Assembly (NCBI GenBank): GCA_026874595.1 | Contig: CM049312.1 | Coordinates: 65,566,929 to 65,630,928 of the forward strand | Source: Sipunculus nudus | Taxonomy: Eukaryota > Annelida > Sipuncula > Golfingiida > Sipunculidae | Reading direction: 5' to 3' | Length of the DNA: 64,000 nucleotides | Part shown: one piece after another, positions 36,951-48,602 of the stretch | Position numbering within the stretch: the stretch's first letter is position 1 | How the letters are laid out: each line of letters opens with the position of its first letter | Translations under genes and position numbers: made by a program | Notes under the pieces: generated by a model | The model's database searches: none | What the model was told of the DNA's origin: nothing | What the model saw: the letters and a program-made list of their open reading frames with translations, nothing else

Positions 36951-39900
36951 GTTTGTTATTACTTTAAATGGTATATTTGATGAAAATTAGATAAATACGG
37001 TTTAAGAGTTTAAATATGAGACCAATGTCACAATAGAACTGTGACTTAGATATTGTATTGCATATTAAAGACGGGAGTATAACCAGATGATTGTTTTGAT
37101 AATTTACTGTACATTTACATGGAGTATCATGTTTAAATATTAGCGTGAGAAATTTGGTTAGAAAGCACACGTGTCTGGTTTGATGTTAATTCCAGTACAT
37201 TTTAATTCCCTAGGAGCCGTCTGATTTTGGCGGTCTCTATAGTAACGATTGTTTGTTGTTGACTTGGAAGGATTATCACCTGTTTGGTTTGGTGTTCTCA
37301 GGGTTTTGTTTCTGGAGGCGTGTTTATATTAACACTCAAGTTGTTATTGACGATCGGCATAATAGAGAGTGGTGATTTGCCAGAGGACAGTCAGGACTTG
37401 TGACGTCAGCAAGCAAATATAAGTCGTGATGAATGGCATGTTCGACACATTTGCCCGATAAGCGTGCCAGGACGGTATTGCCCTGCAGTCCAGGGGCAGG
37501 TCTGCTTGAATCCAGAGTCTAGACAGCTGAGATATAATGTCTTTAAGCGTAGATATTCAATGTCTGATTAAAGCCACTGTAATTTCTCTATAACGGACCT
37601 CAGAGCAAGTATCACATTTTGCCGCCGGACTGGTAATCTGGTCATTATACCTGTTGTGAGCGCTTCCAGGAACAGAGCCCCGGACTTTATTTAAACGCGT
37701 ACTGTAGAGGTACAGAAAATCGCCGTGTGGAAGCATAATCTGCTGTCGAGAGCTTGATGATTCCAGGAGACATCAGCTGTGAATGAGCAAGACTCTAAGT
37801 CAAAATAAAATCGTTTGTTCGCTAATTAATGAGTACTGCGTGAACTGTGTCCTGAGAGTCGTATCAGTACACCAACGATAAACCATTGGTGGTCGCAGCG
37901 CCGTATAACTAAAGGTCGACTGATTGTACCGTGAACACGGGGCGTACAAACGGTGAGCCGAGCAGCGCAACATTCCAATGTTACGTGTGTGATGTGATCA
38001 GGAGAAGTGTAGTGTGTCTAACGGACTTGGTGCTTATTTACGTATTGATTATCGGACGTTAGTAGACATCAATACCTGTACATATGGAGTGCCTTTCTAG
38101 AAAATGTGTCTCCTTTCTAACATATTGTTTTTTTTTTTTTTGTTAACACATTTCTTATTCAATTTTTGGAGTGTACGTATGTGTGTTTCAGCCAGTTGGT
38201 TTGAATGTTAAAAGAACCAGGTCTTTCACATCTCTATTGATGTGACAAACACAGAGTGGAGCAAAATAATGTTGTTTATTCTACTCAAGATTGTCATCTA
38301 ATGTTTAGTGTTGTACCTCATTTAAAATGCCTGAGGCTTGCACACTAAAAAGTATAGCATAACATTAATGTGGCATCAAACTTTAAGATGACAAATAAGA
38401 TATAAAACCCTTTCAAAACCTCTATTTTACTTGTTCACATGCATACATACTTGTGCATATGTATGTCTTGTGTAGGTGTCTGTATGTTCAAGGATATTCC
38501 TCCCAAATCAACTTTCTAAAAATGTTTCCACTAGCCTTCTCCCCTGTTGTGCCATTAAACCCTAAGGAGAGGAATCTTTGGTTTCTTTCATGTATATCTT
38601 AGGGCTTGATATATGAGCCAAACAGGTAATGGTACTGCTCGTTTTGTATAAACTCTGCACTTATTACCCATGCAATTATTATTAGCACTGAAATTAAATT
38701 GTAACAACCACCCCACCATCTCCATATTCCTGTTAAGATTCTGTGATGGTGTAATGCATCTCAGACAGCACCGTCTTCAATAGATCACATGATTATCTCC
38801 GCCTCTTTAAAGAGGAGGATGCAGCCGATATTTGTGATGTTTTTTTTTCTGGGGTAATCATGTTGAAGTATGTATTTGGGAAATAGAATAATAAACGTTT
38901 CATACTGAACAGCAGTAGCCTAATGTACGTCTCGCACGATTGTCTTCCCAACTTTTGCATGCTAGTTATATATAATGTCTAGTAGTACTCCCAGTGTAGC
39001 TTTTTTAGATATATATCAGACTGATACCGTTTTCAAAATCTTGTATCTTTCATATGGTTTATTGAAATAATACTCACGATCAGCGAGGGGATAATCTGAA
39101 ATTATGTTAAGACTTCCCCCGGGGTAGAGCGAGAATTTTGTATAAAATCTACGTACCATTTATACTATGCTAAAGTACTGAGCCCCCTCTTTCCCTAGAA
39201 CCTGTATCCACCTCTACATTCATCCAAGGCCAAAAATGATAACATTTTTGTAAAGCTCGGCTCTCTCATGTCGGGTGTGAACCAGCATGACCTGGTACAT
39301 GTTACTAGTACATTGAGGACTGAAGAGTCAAGTTGATTGATAGGCGCACCCGCGCTTTCAGGGTTAAATCTGTGGCGTACGGAGGAAAACAAGGTTGACG
39401 GGATGGTAACGCTAACGGCTAACGCATCCACGAAAAAGGCTTATAGACAGAAACTCTTGGTTCGGCAATCCTGAAAATTCAATGCATATAACATACTCCA
39501 TAAACAAATGCCAAAGATACTTGAGATTGACATGTACAAGTACATTTTTATGGGTTGATGTCACGGATTAAGAGAATTCTTTAAGAAAAAAATCATATTC
39601 ATTCTCTATTAAGGAGAATTCTTCAAGTGAAGGTCATATTATCTTGATATAAAAGGCCGTATATTGGTGTTTAAATCTAGCTATTGTGATATGTTAATAT
39701 CGGTTTATCCGTTTTCAATGCATAAAATAACCCTTGTATGACTGTATACAAACGTAACGTGCGTAACTTTTAAAGCCATCATAGCAAAAACCGCAAGGCG
39801 ATGGTGACATCCCATAAACCTCGCGTAAGGTTTTTGTTGAGTTGTCTCTGTATGATCATTGTTTTACCAAGTGCACCTGAACAATTCGACCCCACAGGCT

Positions 39901-40400
39901 GCTGGTACATTTAACTCAAAACAACGAAATTTTATATTAATCAAAACAAAACAGCTGTTCACTTGAATGAGTCAATTGGCTTCTGACTTTGCAACGTATC
40001 GCCACTATCGGCAAGATCATTTTAAGGGTATGTTAATGCGAGTATTTTAAGTAAATTAAAGTCGATAGTATATACTTAAAGAAAACTAGACTTTGAGATA
40101 CAGTTTCAACATAACTGTCTTTTGAATTTTAGGATGTAATACTGCAATTTCCCCCGTACAAAGTACTTCCTTTTAGTCTAAATATTAGAGAGGTTCAGTT
40201 GTCTAGTGAAGCATCTGCCTTGTCCTGATGTCGGGGTTGTCGCTTCTACAATAACACAAATGAATTAAAATGAAAGACAGTTTGCTGAGCACGATGAGTC
40301 TCTCCTGCGATAAAGTGTCGACACGGTGTTATTTATTTTAAACTCTTTGAATGGTAAGGCTTATTTGCCGAAACGAGGGTACAAAAAGGAAAATAAAAAA
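36951..40400. other. No gene recognised
   Basis: Mixed AT-rich sequence. A TGACGTCA site at 37401-37408 is followed 10 bp later by AAATATAAG, a possible CRE plus TATA-like pair, but no exon is supported downstream. A 78-codon minus-strand frame at 39195-39431 has no recognisable motif. Confidence 0.35.
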
Positions 40401-40409
40401 TATGATTAA

Positions 40410-40750
40410 AGCCAAAATAAAAAAAAGGTATGGTTCTCAGGCACTTTTTTTCAGAAATCAATGCGGGCGGGCGTATTTTTATTTTAAATTTTTTGGTATG
40501 TTTCGATAAAAATATCAAATGATAAGGCAAAAGCATGAAAATAACAGTTTTATTTTGCTAAATAAGTTTAAGCACCACAAAACAAAAGAAATTGTATGGT
40601 TTTATCTTCTTGAAAGAAATGTCGGAGCGGCAGCAGCTCAAAATTGGAAAGTTTTTATTGAAAATCAAAATAAAAAGTTTTGATGCGGGGGTTTAAAATT
40701 GATGCGGGCGGTGCCTGAGAACCATACCTTTAATTTTTTTTGGCCTAAGA
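40410..40750 (+). mobile_element. Foldback MITE, family 1, copy 2 (best preserved)
   Basis: The inverted ends are GGTATGGTTCTCAGGCAC (40428-40445) and GTGCCTGAGAACCATACC (about 40710-40728), perfect over 18 bp. They are extended by ATGCGGGCGG and by GGCC(T)AA-AAAA outer sequence. About 300 bp in all, noncoding, T/A-rich inside and GC-rich next to the ends. Confidence 0.8.
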
Positions 40751-41738
40751 TAATTTAGGTTTACATGTTCGTAGCGACGGATTGCCAGAATTCCTGTAAA
40801 AACATAAGGCCAGCAAAAGTTATATTCTTGAATGTGTAATCAACCCTAAGTTTAATCTCTCAACAATCTAAGCGTTAATGGAATGCTAAATACCCAAGCC
40901 TTATATAAATATAAGATTGAAAAATTGGGATTGTAGATCTAAGATTAAATTCCGACAGCCTAGTAACTGTTAGTTGAAAACCACTTTAAAGGCTCATACT
41001 ATGAGCACTTTTTTATCTGCTTCTCCCAACAAAATCAATGAACACGTGATGGCGAAACGGAGAAAGGTACAACAGTTAGTAAAACTGTACAAAAACATTC
41101 GTTCGTGTTCTGTAATAGTGTCAAATTGTCTCCATGCGCTCGGCTTGCGTGTTGAGGGCCTCGGCACGGCGTGGGCGTGGTTGCTGTTGCTCTGCTGCCC
41201 CGTCTCACTTAACGTGTTGATCTCAGCACTGGGTGCTCGGGAGCTCACCTGAGGAGGCGTCTTGAATAATTTTGCGTTTTTCCTGGTGTAGCATTAAAAT
41301 AACTCTATTTCTGTTTACGATATTCTGAGACTAAATACCTGGAAGCAAGCTTTTCTGAACTTTGGTCGTTGGTGAAGGAACCGTTGCTGACCCCGCCTTA
41401 CTAGAGGAATGTAATAGGCTTAAGTCCCATCTCCTCGTTTATGATAGTTAGTTCGATAAATGAGCCCTTCGTAACTTTGACACATATCCCTTGAGTATTT
41501 ATTTCTTTATCTTCATGTTCAGGTTACTGCTCACATTAAATTTTAAATGACTTGTGTTCCATATTTATGAATGTTTTTTTGTAATATGTGATATATATAA
41601 CTTATATCAAAGGTCATAAACATAAAGGTTCATATTTTATGTGGAAATTTCAGATTCTTGAGGTATATCAACGGAGGAGAATTTATGGAAAGGAATATTT
41701 AGAGTGAAATCATCCTCTTGCATCTATACAAACAACGC

Positions 41739-42324
41739 ATGGCTGCCATTAAGCTTATCGTTCTTCTTTATGGATTCACTGCTGTCACTGGACTCGTTCT
41801 TAAGCAAGGTAAGCGAAGAGCTAACAATCTGAATGTTAGAACCACAGGTATTAGCTTTTATTGCATCGACAGGTCACTGCACAAAAACTGCTGTGCACAT
41901 TGACGTTTTTATGATAAAATGCCACCAGCTTCTGTGGTCTAGGGGAAGAGTATAAGACTCCAAGACGGGAGGTCGTAAGTTCGAATCTTGGCCGAGGCGG
42001 TGAAATGTTAAACGGTCGGCCCCCACCCGTGGCTCTGCAGGCCTAATGGGAAGGCAGTGTCCAAGGCCGTGTTTCCTATGTCCTAAGGCCGGGTTTTACT
42101 CGCAAGTGAGTGCGGCTTTCGGGGTTTCCTCGGTGATATGAAGCAGCAATGCGGAAAATTACTCACTCTGGACATGCAGATGCAATAGTTACCGGGCCCG
42201 GTTAACATCAGGATATAAAATGGGAGGAAGTTTGCGCAACTAGTCCGAAAGCGGAATGGAAATCTGCATATATACATTTATTTAAACTAGATAAAAAATG
42301 GAGACAGTTATATATCTATATATA

Positions 42325-42366
<42 letters not shown>

Positions 42367-45300
42367 TATTAAAATATGATAATAATATAATATTATACTA
42401 ATTGTAGGATATGCCATGTTTTTTAGGAGGGCATCCCAGTCAAAAATGTTGAAATCTCGAAAAATCCTCACACGTAGGCTTCTTTTCTTTACCCATAGGT
42501 TTTGACTTCTGGATCATTTCTTAACTAATAGATAAAATTAATGAAATCAAGGTGACTAAATAAGATCAAATCAATTTTATACATGGCTGACTTCGTCCAC
42601 ATTAAATAGCCAATGCAACAACGGGGCAACGAACTTTTAGGCTCAACCTCCTTGGAATTTTTAAGACATAGTTCTTCTTTACATTTAGCTCCGTTCGTAC
42701 ACATTAAACGGGCAGCTTCAACTTCAAAATAGGAAGCTCTTCATGTTTAAATAGCATATGCTTCCCAAATGCCTGCAAAAAGGAAGTATCTAAAATCATT
42801 TATATGTACCAATAAAATGTTTTGTTTTATTTCTTGTATCGTATCGTGATATAAAGGTTCTTTTTAAGAGATCGAATATTTCCCCTTGCTTGGAAAGAAA
42901 GGTTGTACTTTTTAAAATTCAATTTAAAAACAGTCAAATGCGATCAGGAGCTTTCGGGATTAACATTTACTTCTGTAGTGTATAGGGCAGGGGGTTATAT
43001 AATGTTGAAAAGAGGTCTTATACGTTTTTGGTACAATTGCTGTTTTTCCTTCCTTAGATTCTAAGTACCAAAACTGGGTTTGTTCCTTTTTTTCTATAGA
43101 TTCATCACCGCTATATTAGATTACAAAAGGGCGATAATTTTAGGCTTTGATGCCATATGTGTGCACGCTTCCTCGTTGGACAAAGGTGTTTTAATCGTTC
43201 ATGTTTGATATTGAATGTTAATATGTAATTCTTATTACTCTAGAATAATTTGAAAGGCGACAAATGTAATATGATGTCGCTAATCTATTCCAAATTTTTA
43301 CATTGAAAGCCTCTAAAGTAGAAAAAAATGAAACATGCGATGCTACCACGAATGATATATCAACTTATGCAAGTTAAGATGATAAAAATGAACTTCAGGC
43401 AGATTTTTAATTTTAGATCATATTTTGTCAGCTTTGGCACACTGGCAAGTTTATAGTACATTTAAGGTGGTGCACACCTTTGTCTGAACACCTTTGTCAC
43501 GGAACACCTCATATTTCCCCATATATTTAGAAAAATTAAACATAAATGCGTGAAAGGGGCTATTTATGCGGCCAGGAACTATCCTTACCATGCATCAATC
43601 AGCAGAACCTGTTCCATGGAAAACCTGGTTATCACAAGTTGGAACACGTGTCATCAAATGACCTTGTTTAACTTGACACTCTAACATGACTTGTGAGTGT
43701 ATGTTATATAACTGTTGCTTCTAATAAATGACTTGGCAACAGTATTATCCATTTCCACAATTTAATATTCACCTTTAGTCATTAACATCATCATCATCAT
43801 GGGTACTATTGCTGCACGTGTCACATGAGTGCCGTTTGTGTTAATGTCCAATCTCCTCTTTCCTTGGCGATGTTCTGTGCCCAATGGATGCCAAATCTCT
43901 ACTGAAAGTATCCTTGCCGTCGCTGTCTCCGCCTTCGTCATATGGCCGTTGGGTCCCAGTGGTAGAGCTGAAATGGGGTCCATCCGTTGTACATGACCAA
44001 ACGAGCGTAGTTTGATCCTTTAAGCAAAGTAGATGCATATGGCTGATGATTCTTTTCCCGTATATCACTGTTCCTAATTTGATGGCACCACCTGACTTTT
44101 AGAAATCGGCTATCAAAGGTGTCCAATCGTTGTTCTTGCTTTCGTATTTTTTACCTTGTCTCGGCCTCCTACAGTAGAGTTGGTATAAATATTGCATTGT
44201 AGATCTCCATCTTCGTCCTAAGACTTTTCTTCGCCTTCCAAGTTGATGACAGCTGCCTAGATGCACTGGAACCCTTACCAATGCAAATTGAAGTTGCATG
44301 CTAAGATTCATGGTGTGACATTTGGTCATAGGTAACAGATGCTCTGGATTTGTCCGATGATGTGCACACCATCACTGACTTTTCTTGGTGTATTACCAAA
44401 AGTAAATGTCTTGGTTTTATCTATTGTCACAAGGGCCTCTAATGTCTGCTTGCTCACAGATGTTATAAGTCATCAGATGAGTCATATCATCTGCAAAGTC
44501 CACGTCTTCAGTTGCCACCGTTCATTGATAACTCTTAGGATACGAACCTGTTTCCTCTTCAGCTGACCATAACGATTATAGGCTTTGTGTAGAGTAAGCA
44601 GACCAAAGAGCAAAGGAAACCACACAATCCTAGCCTGACTCCAGTCTCTATACTGAACAAGTCAGTTGTTTCCATGCCAATCCTCACACTTGCCTGACAT
44701 CCCGTATGTTTCTGATGAAGTCGACCAGCTCTTCCGGAATCCCTTATTCCCTAATGATCCTCAACAACTGTGTTGGTGAATGCTGCCTAATGCAGCCTTG
44801 AAATGCGCAAATGTTGCTATTCCTTGGTATTTGGAACCCCAGGCTTTTCTCCACTAAGACCTTGATTGAGAAAATCTGGTCGATGCAGCTTTCTCTTTGG
44901 AACCAAACCTGGTTTTCTCTTAATCTCTCATCCACCTCTGTCTGCATTCTATGTACGTTGATCCAACAAGAAAAGGCTTTGCCTGCCGATGAGATTTAAA
45001 GAGATGCCCCGGTAGTTCATGCAATGTTTGATGTCACCCTTTGAGCTCACTCTTACGCCAATGTTCTGGAAGGAAGCCCTCTGTCCAGATTTTATGTAGT
45101 TTCTCAAGAACAACATTCCTTTCAGGACCTCTGCACTCATGTTATCTCTACCTACTTGTTGTTTTTCAGCTTTTTCGGAGTGCCTTTTTTTTACATCTTT
45201 TAATGTAGGTATATTTGTAGCAATGTCCATATCTTAGGCTTTACTACTTCAGCGTTGGTAACGCCTTGTAGGAGCTGGCCTATTTAGCAGCTCGTGAAAT

Positions 45301-47105
45301 TGTTCTTTCCAGTTGTCCTTCACTTCTTTTTTATTTGTCAAGATGGGTCCCTCCTTGATTTTTATTGACACGGGTTCACATTTTGATTTTCCACTCATTT
45401 GCATGACCAGCTGGCATACTTTTCTGTGTTTGTTCGTTGTAGAAGCATTCTCCAAATCCTCAGCGCATGTGTTTAATCAGTTTTGCTTGTCCATTTTTGC
45501 ACTTTTCTTTGCTGTGCCAACTATCTTTCTGTGCTGCTCTAAACTGTTCTTGGCTAACACTCTCCCTCCTGATCTTTGCTACTCTTCTCCGCCTATTCTT
45601 GTCTCATAACTAATTCACTCTTTCCTGTTGTGTTCTTCCCTGGGCCTAAACTGGTACCTGTAGCTTTAATGATGCAGCTCTGATGTTCTGTCACTCTTCC
45701 TACACGGTCCTAGTGCTATCACTGCTGATGTTCTTAATCTCTTGTTTGTAGCTCTCCCTGACATCTGTCAGTACATCTGGTCTGTCCCTTATGCCTATGG
45801 CGTGACTCCCTCACCTTGATGGTTCCTACCAGTAATTTGTGATCACCGTTTATATGTGCACGTCTACAGGTTCTGCTGTCTTCCAGGCATCTTCTGTCGT
45901 CAGTTATAATATAGCTTCGTCCATAACCCCATGATAACAATATATGATCCTAAAATAAATCTGCTTGAAGTTTTTATGAATTCAAATATGCTGAAATACC
46001 ATTGGTGGTGGTATTATATGTCTCATTTTTGTGTACTCCATGTGCATTCAATATACATATTTTTCATTGCTAAACGGCGACATATTAACTTTGTTGCTAT
46101 TTATCTATTCTAGAGTAATAAGGATTGTATTGTTACATTCCATTACATAAAGTAACATTTAAAACACACAAAGACATTGTAACCGCGGAGACCGTGCATA
46201 CATAAGGCATGAGTGGGTTAAACCCACCATTTTGAAATCCAATATGGCTGTCACAAAACTTTAGAAATAAATAACAGAACCAACCCTTGATTTATTCCTT
46301 TTGGTCTAAGGATTCCATAAAACATTGGTTAAAAAAAATGTATCCGAATTTTTTGCAACATCTCATACTGCTACATAAGGACCTACACTCTGTAAACTGA
46401 TAGTTTCCTATTAAGTGATCAAATAGCGTTTTTTCAGTAGTCTTTCATTGATTCTTTCAAATTCAGATGCAGATGGAGACCCAGATATATTCCGCGTCTC
46501 ATGCCAGGAGCATCAATTAGCGGTAGTTATCAGTGCAGAAAATATGCATTTTCCCAAAAGACGGCCATGGGACTCAGCTGTTACTTTACTGAACATTGAT
46601 TGCAGCTTCAAGCATAACTGCTCGGTGAGAACGTATTACTGGTATAACCATGATCAAATATACTACGTATGCCTCGAACCACACTCTTTGCGTGCCACCT
46701 GCAACAAAACACTGACATGGTCCAATCCGGATGAAGGGGTTCTTACTAGTGTAGAACAGGATGTTGGGCCATACGGCCTCCCATGCTCGACCACGCTACG
46801 GATGGATCCGGGACTCGTCCTTGTTATTACTGCATTGAGCATGTCGACGGAAGTAAAGCTCGATAACAGACTTGTTGTGCAAAATGTCCCAAGCGTGATG
46901 ACAACAACTACTAGAATGACTTACAGTTATGTTCAACGGACACGTTTATTACTTCTTTATAAAGGTATGGTTTCATACTGTCACTATCCTGCGTTTCAAT
47001 AAAAATATCACATCAAAATCATTCAGTTACGTTTCCATGTGTGCTTGACATTTCAGATGTCTTGAGTGTAAACATCTCCAGTTTATTTAAACACACACAC
47101 ACACG

Positions 47106-47154
<49 letters not shown>

Positions 47155-48287
47155 TAGAGAGCCTTTTTTTCCAAATGCCGAATTTTTTTTTTATTTTAAA
47201 TCGAGAACCGAAAATTTATTTTAATTTGGGAAATATTTTTTAAGCATGTTAATACCTCAAATGATTCTTTTGTAATTCCGACTCGTAAGTCTTGCAGTAA
47301 AAACTTAAATTTATAATCTACAGCTAGTCCCGCAACGCTACGCTCCTTATACCCCTAGAAAGCATTTATCCAGGAGCATTTGTGTGTTATCAAATATATC
47401 TCGTTTGTATTCAAGCAAGCATTGTTCGTCGGCTTGGGCTAAGATGTCAGGCCAAGCAACTGAGCAGTTTACTCCCATGAACATTGTTGAGGTATCATTT
47501 ATACATCGCTTGTGCTCGATTGAGCAGGTTATAGGTGCAAAGTCAAAGTGTGCAGCCTGGCCATACAAACGAGCAGTTTATTTCCAAGAGCAATTGTGTC
47601 ATCTGCTCTTTGGTTTCATTACTAAAACACGATCGTCTTGCTGTTACATATCAGAGAGTAACAAAGCGGAGTCAAAGAAGAGAAAATGGACGGCGTTATG
47701 CTTTGATGACAAGCTAGCTGACAATTATTGAGCGGCTCGACCGTGGTGACAAGCCTACCATCATCCAGATGTTAAAAAATAGAGAGATCATTCTTATAAA
47801 ATGAAGTCAGTAAGTTAAATATGAGACGTCGGCAAGGATATTCAATAAGTTTAAACCTACGTTAGATCTAAAAATTGTAGATCATCCATTTTTATTAGTA
47901 GCTTTACGATAGTTCAAAAGCTTCTATTTGCTTGCCCTCCACTCATTTTGCGTGTGCCGCTTTAGCGCCGCTTGTATGCAGTTGAAAACATTAACTGAGC
48001 TTCATCGATGGCGATGTCGTTTGACCTTTCCCTCTGGTGAATTTGTTGAAAATAGGACAAGCACGAATCCTGAAAAAAAGTTTACACTGAATTTTTACCA
48101 ATCAAGCTCTGTAATAAATCCAGTATTTTTATGTCGATTACGTAGGTCAATAAGAAACAGTAAAATGGCGTTAAATAAATCATGAACTGTCGTACGAACT
48201 TACCGTTTAACTAATGACCAAATTTCCGAAAATTCATTTTTTTAAAAGAAAATCTTGTCCAACGATGCTTTCGGAAACACGGCGCTC

Positions 48288-48344
<57 letters not shown>

Positions 48345-48508
48345 GATGGAACTAGAATACACATAAAAGTCGGTTAACTGCCCGTTGGAACTGAACCGAC
48401 TTTTCTGTGTATTCTAATTCCGTCCCTGTACTTTGAACCAGTATGGCTATTCATACATCTCACTTTCTCTCTCTCTATCTCTCCCTCTCTCTCTCTCTCC
48501 CCCCCCCC

Positions 48509-48602
<94 letters not shown>

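Noticed and set aside
40974-41252. 92-codon plus-strand and 84-codon minus-strand frames over the same DNA
   Set aside because: Both are open on opposite strands, with no motif, splice context or signal peptide that I can support.
41933-42005. tRNA gene
   Set aside because: A and B boxes are present, but stem pairing is poor and a non-tRNA body follows, so it is a SINE head.
46467-46964. Assignment of the receptor ectodomain to SUEL/rhamnose-binding lectin or to CUB
   Set aside because: Individual motifs look similar (CEKHQL near the start, G-x-L-x-S and PC near the end), but the full cysteine pattern of neither family fits. The domain is left unnamed.
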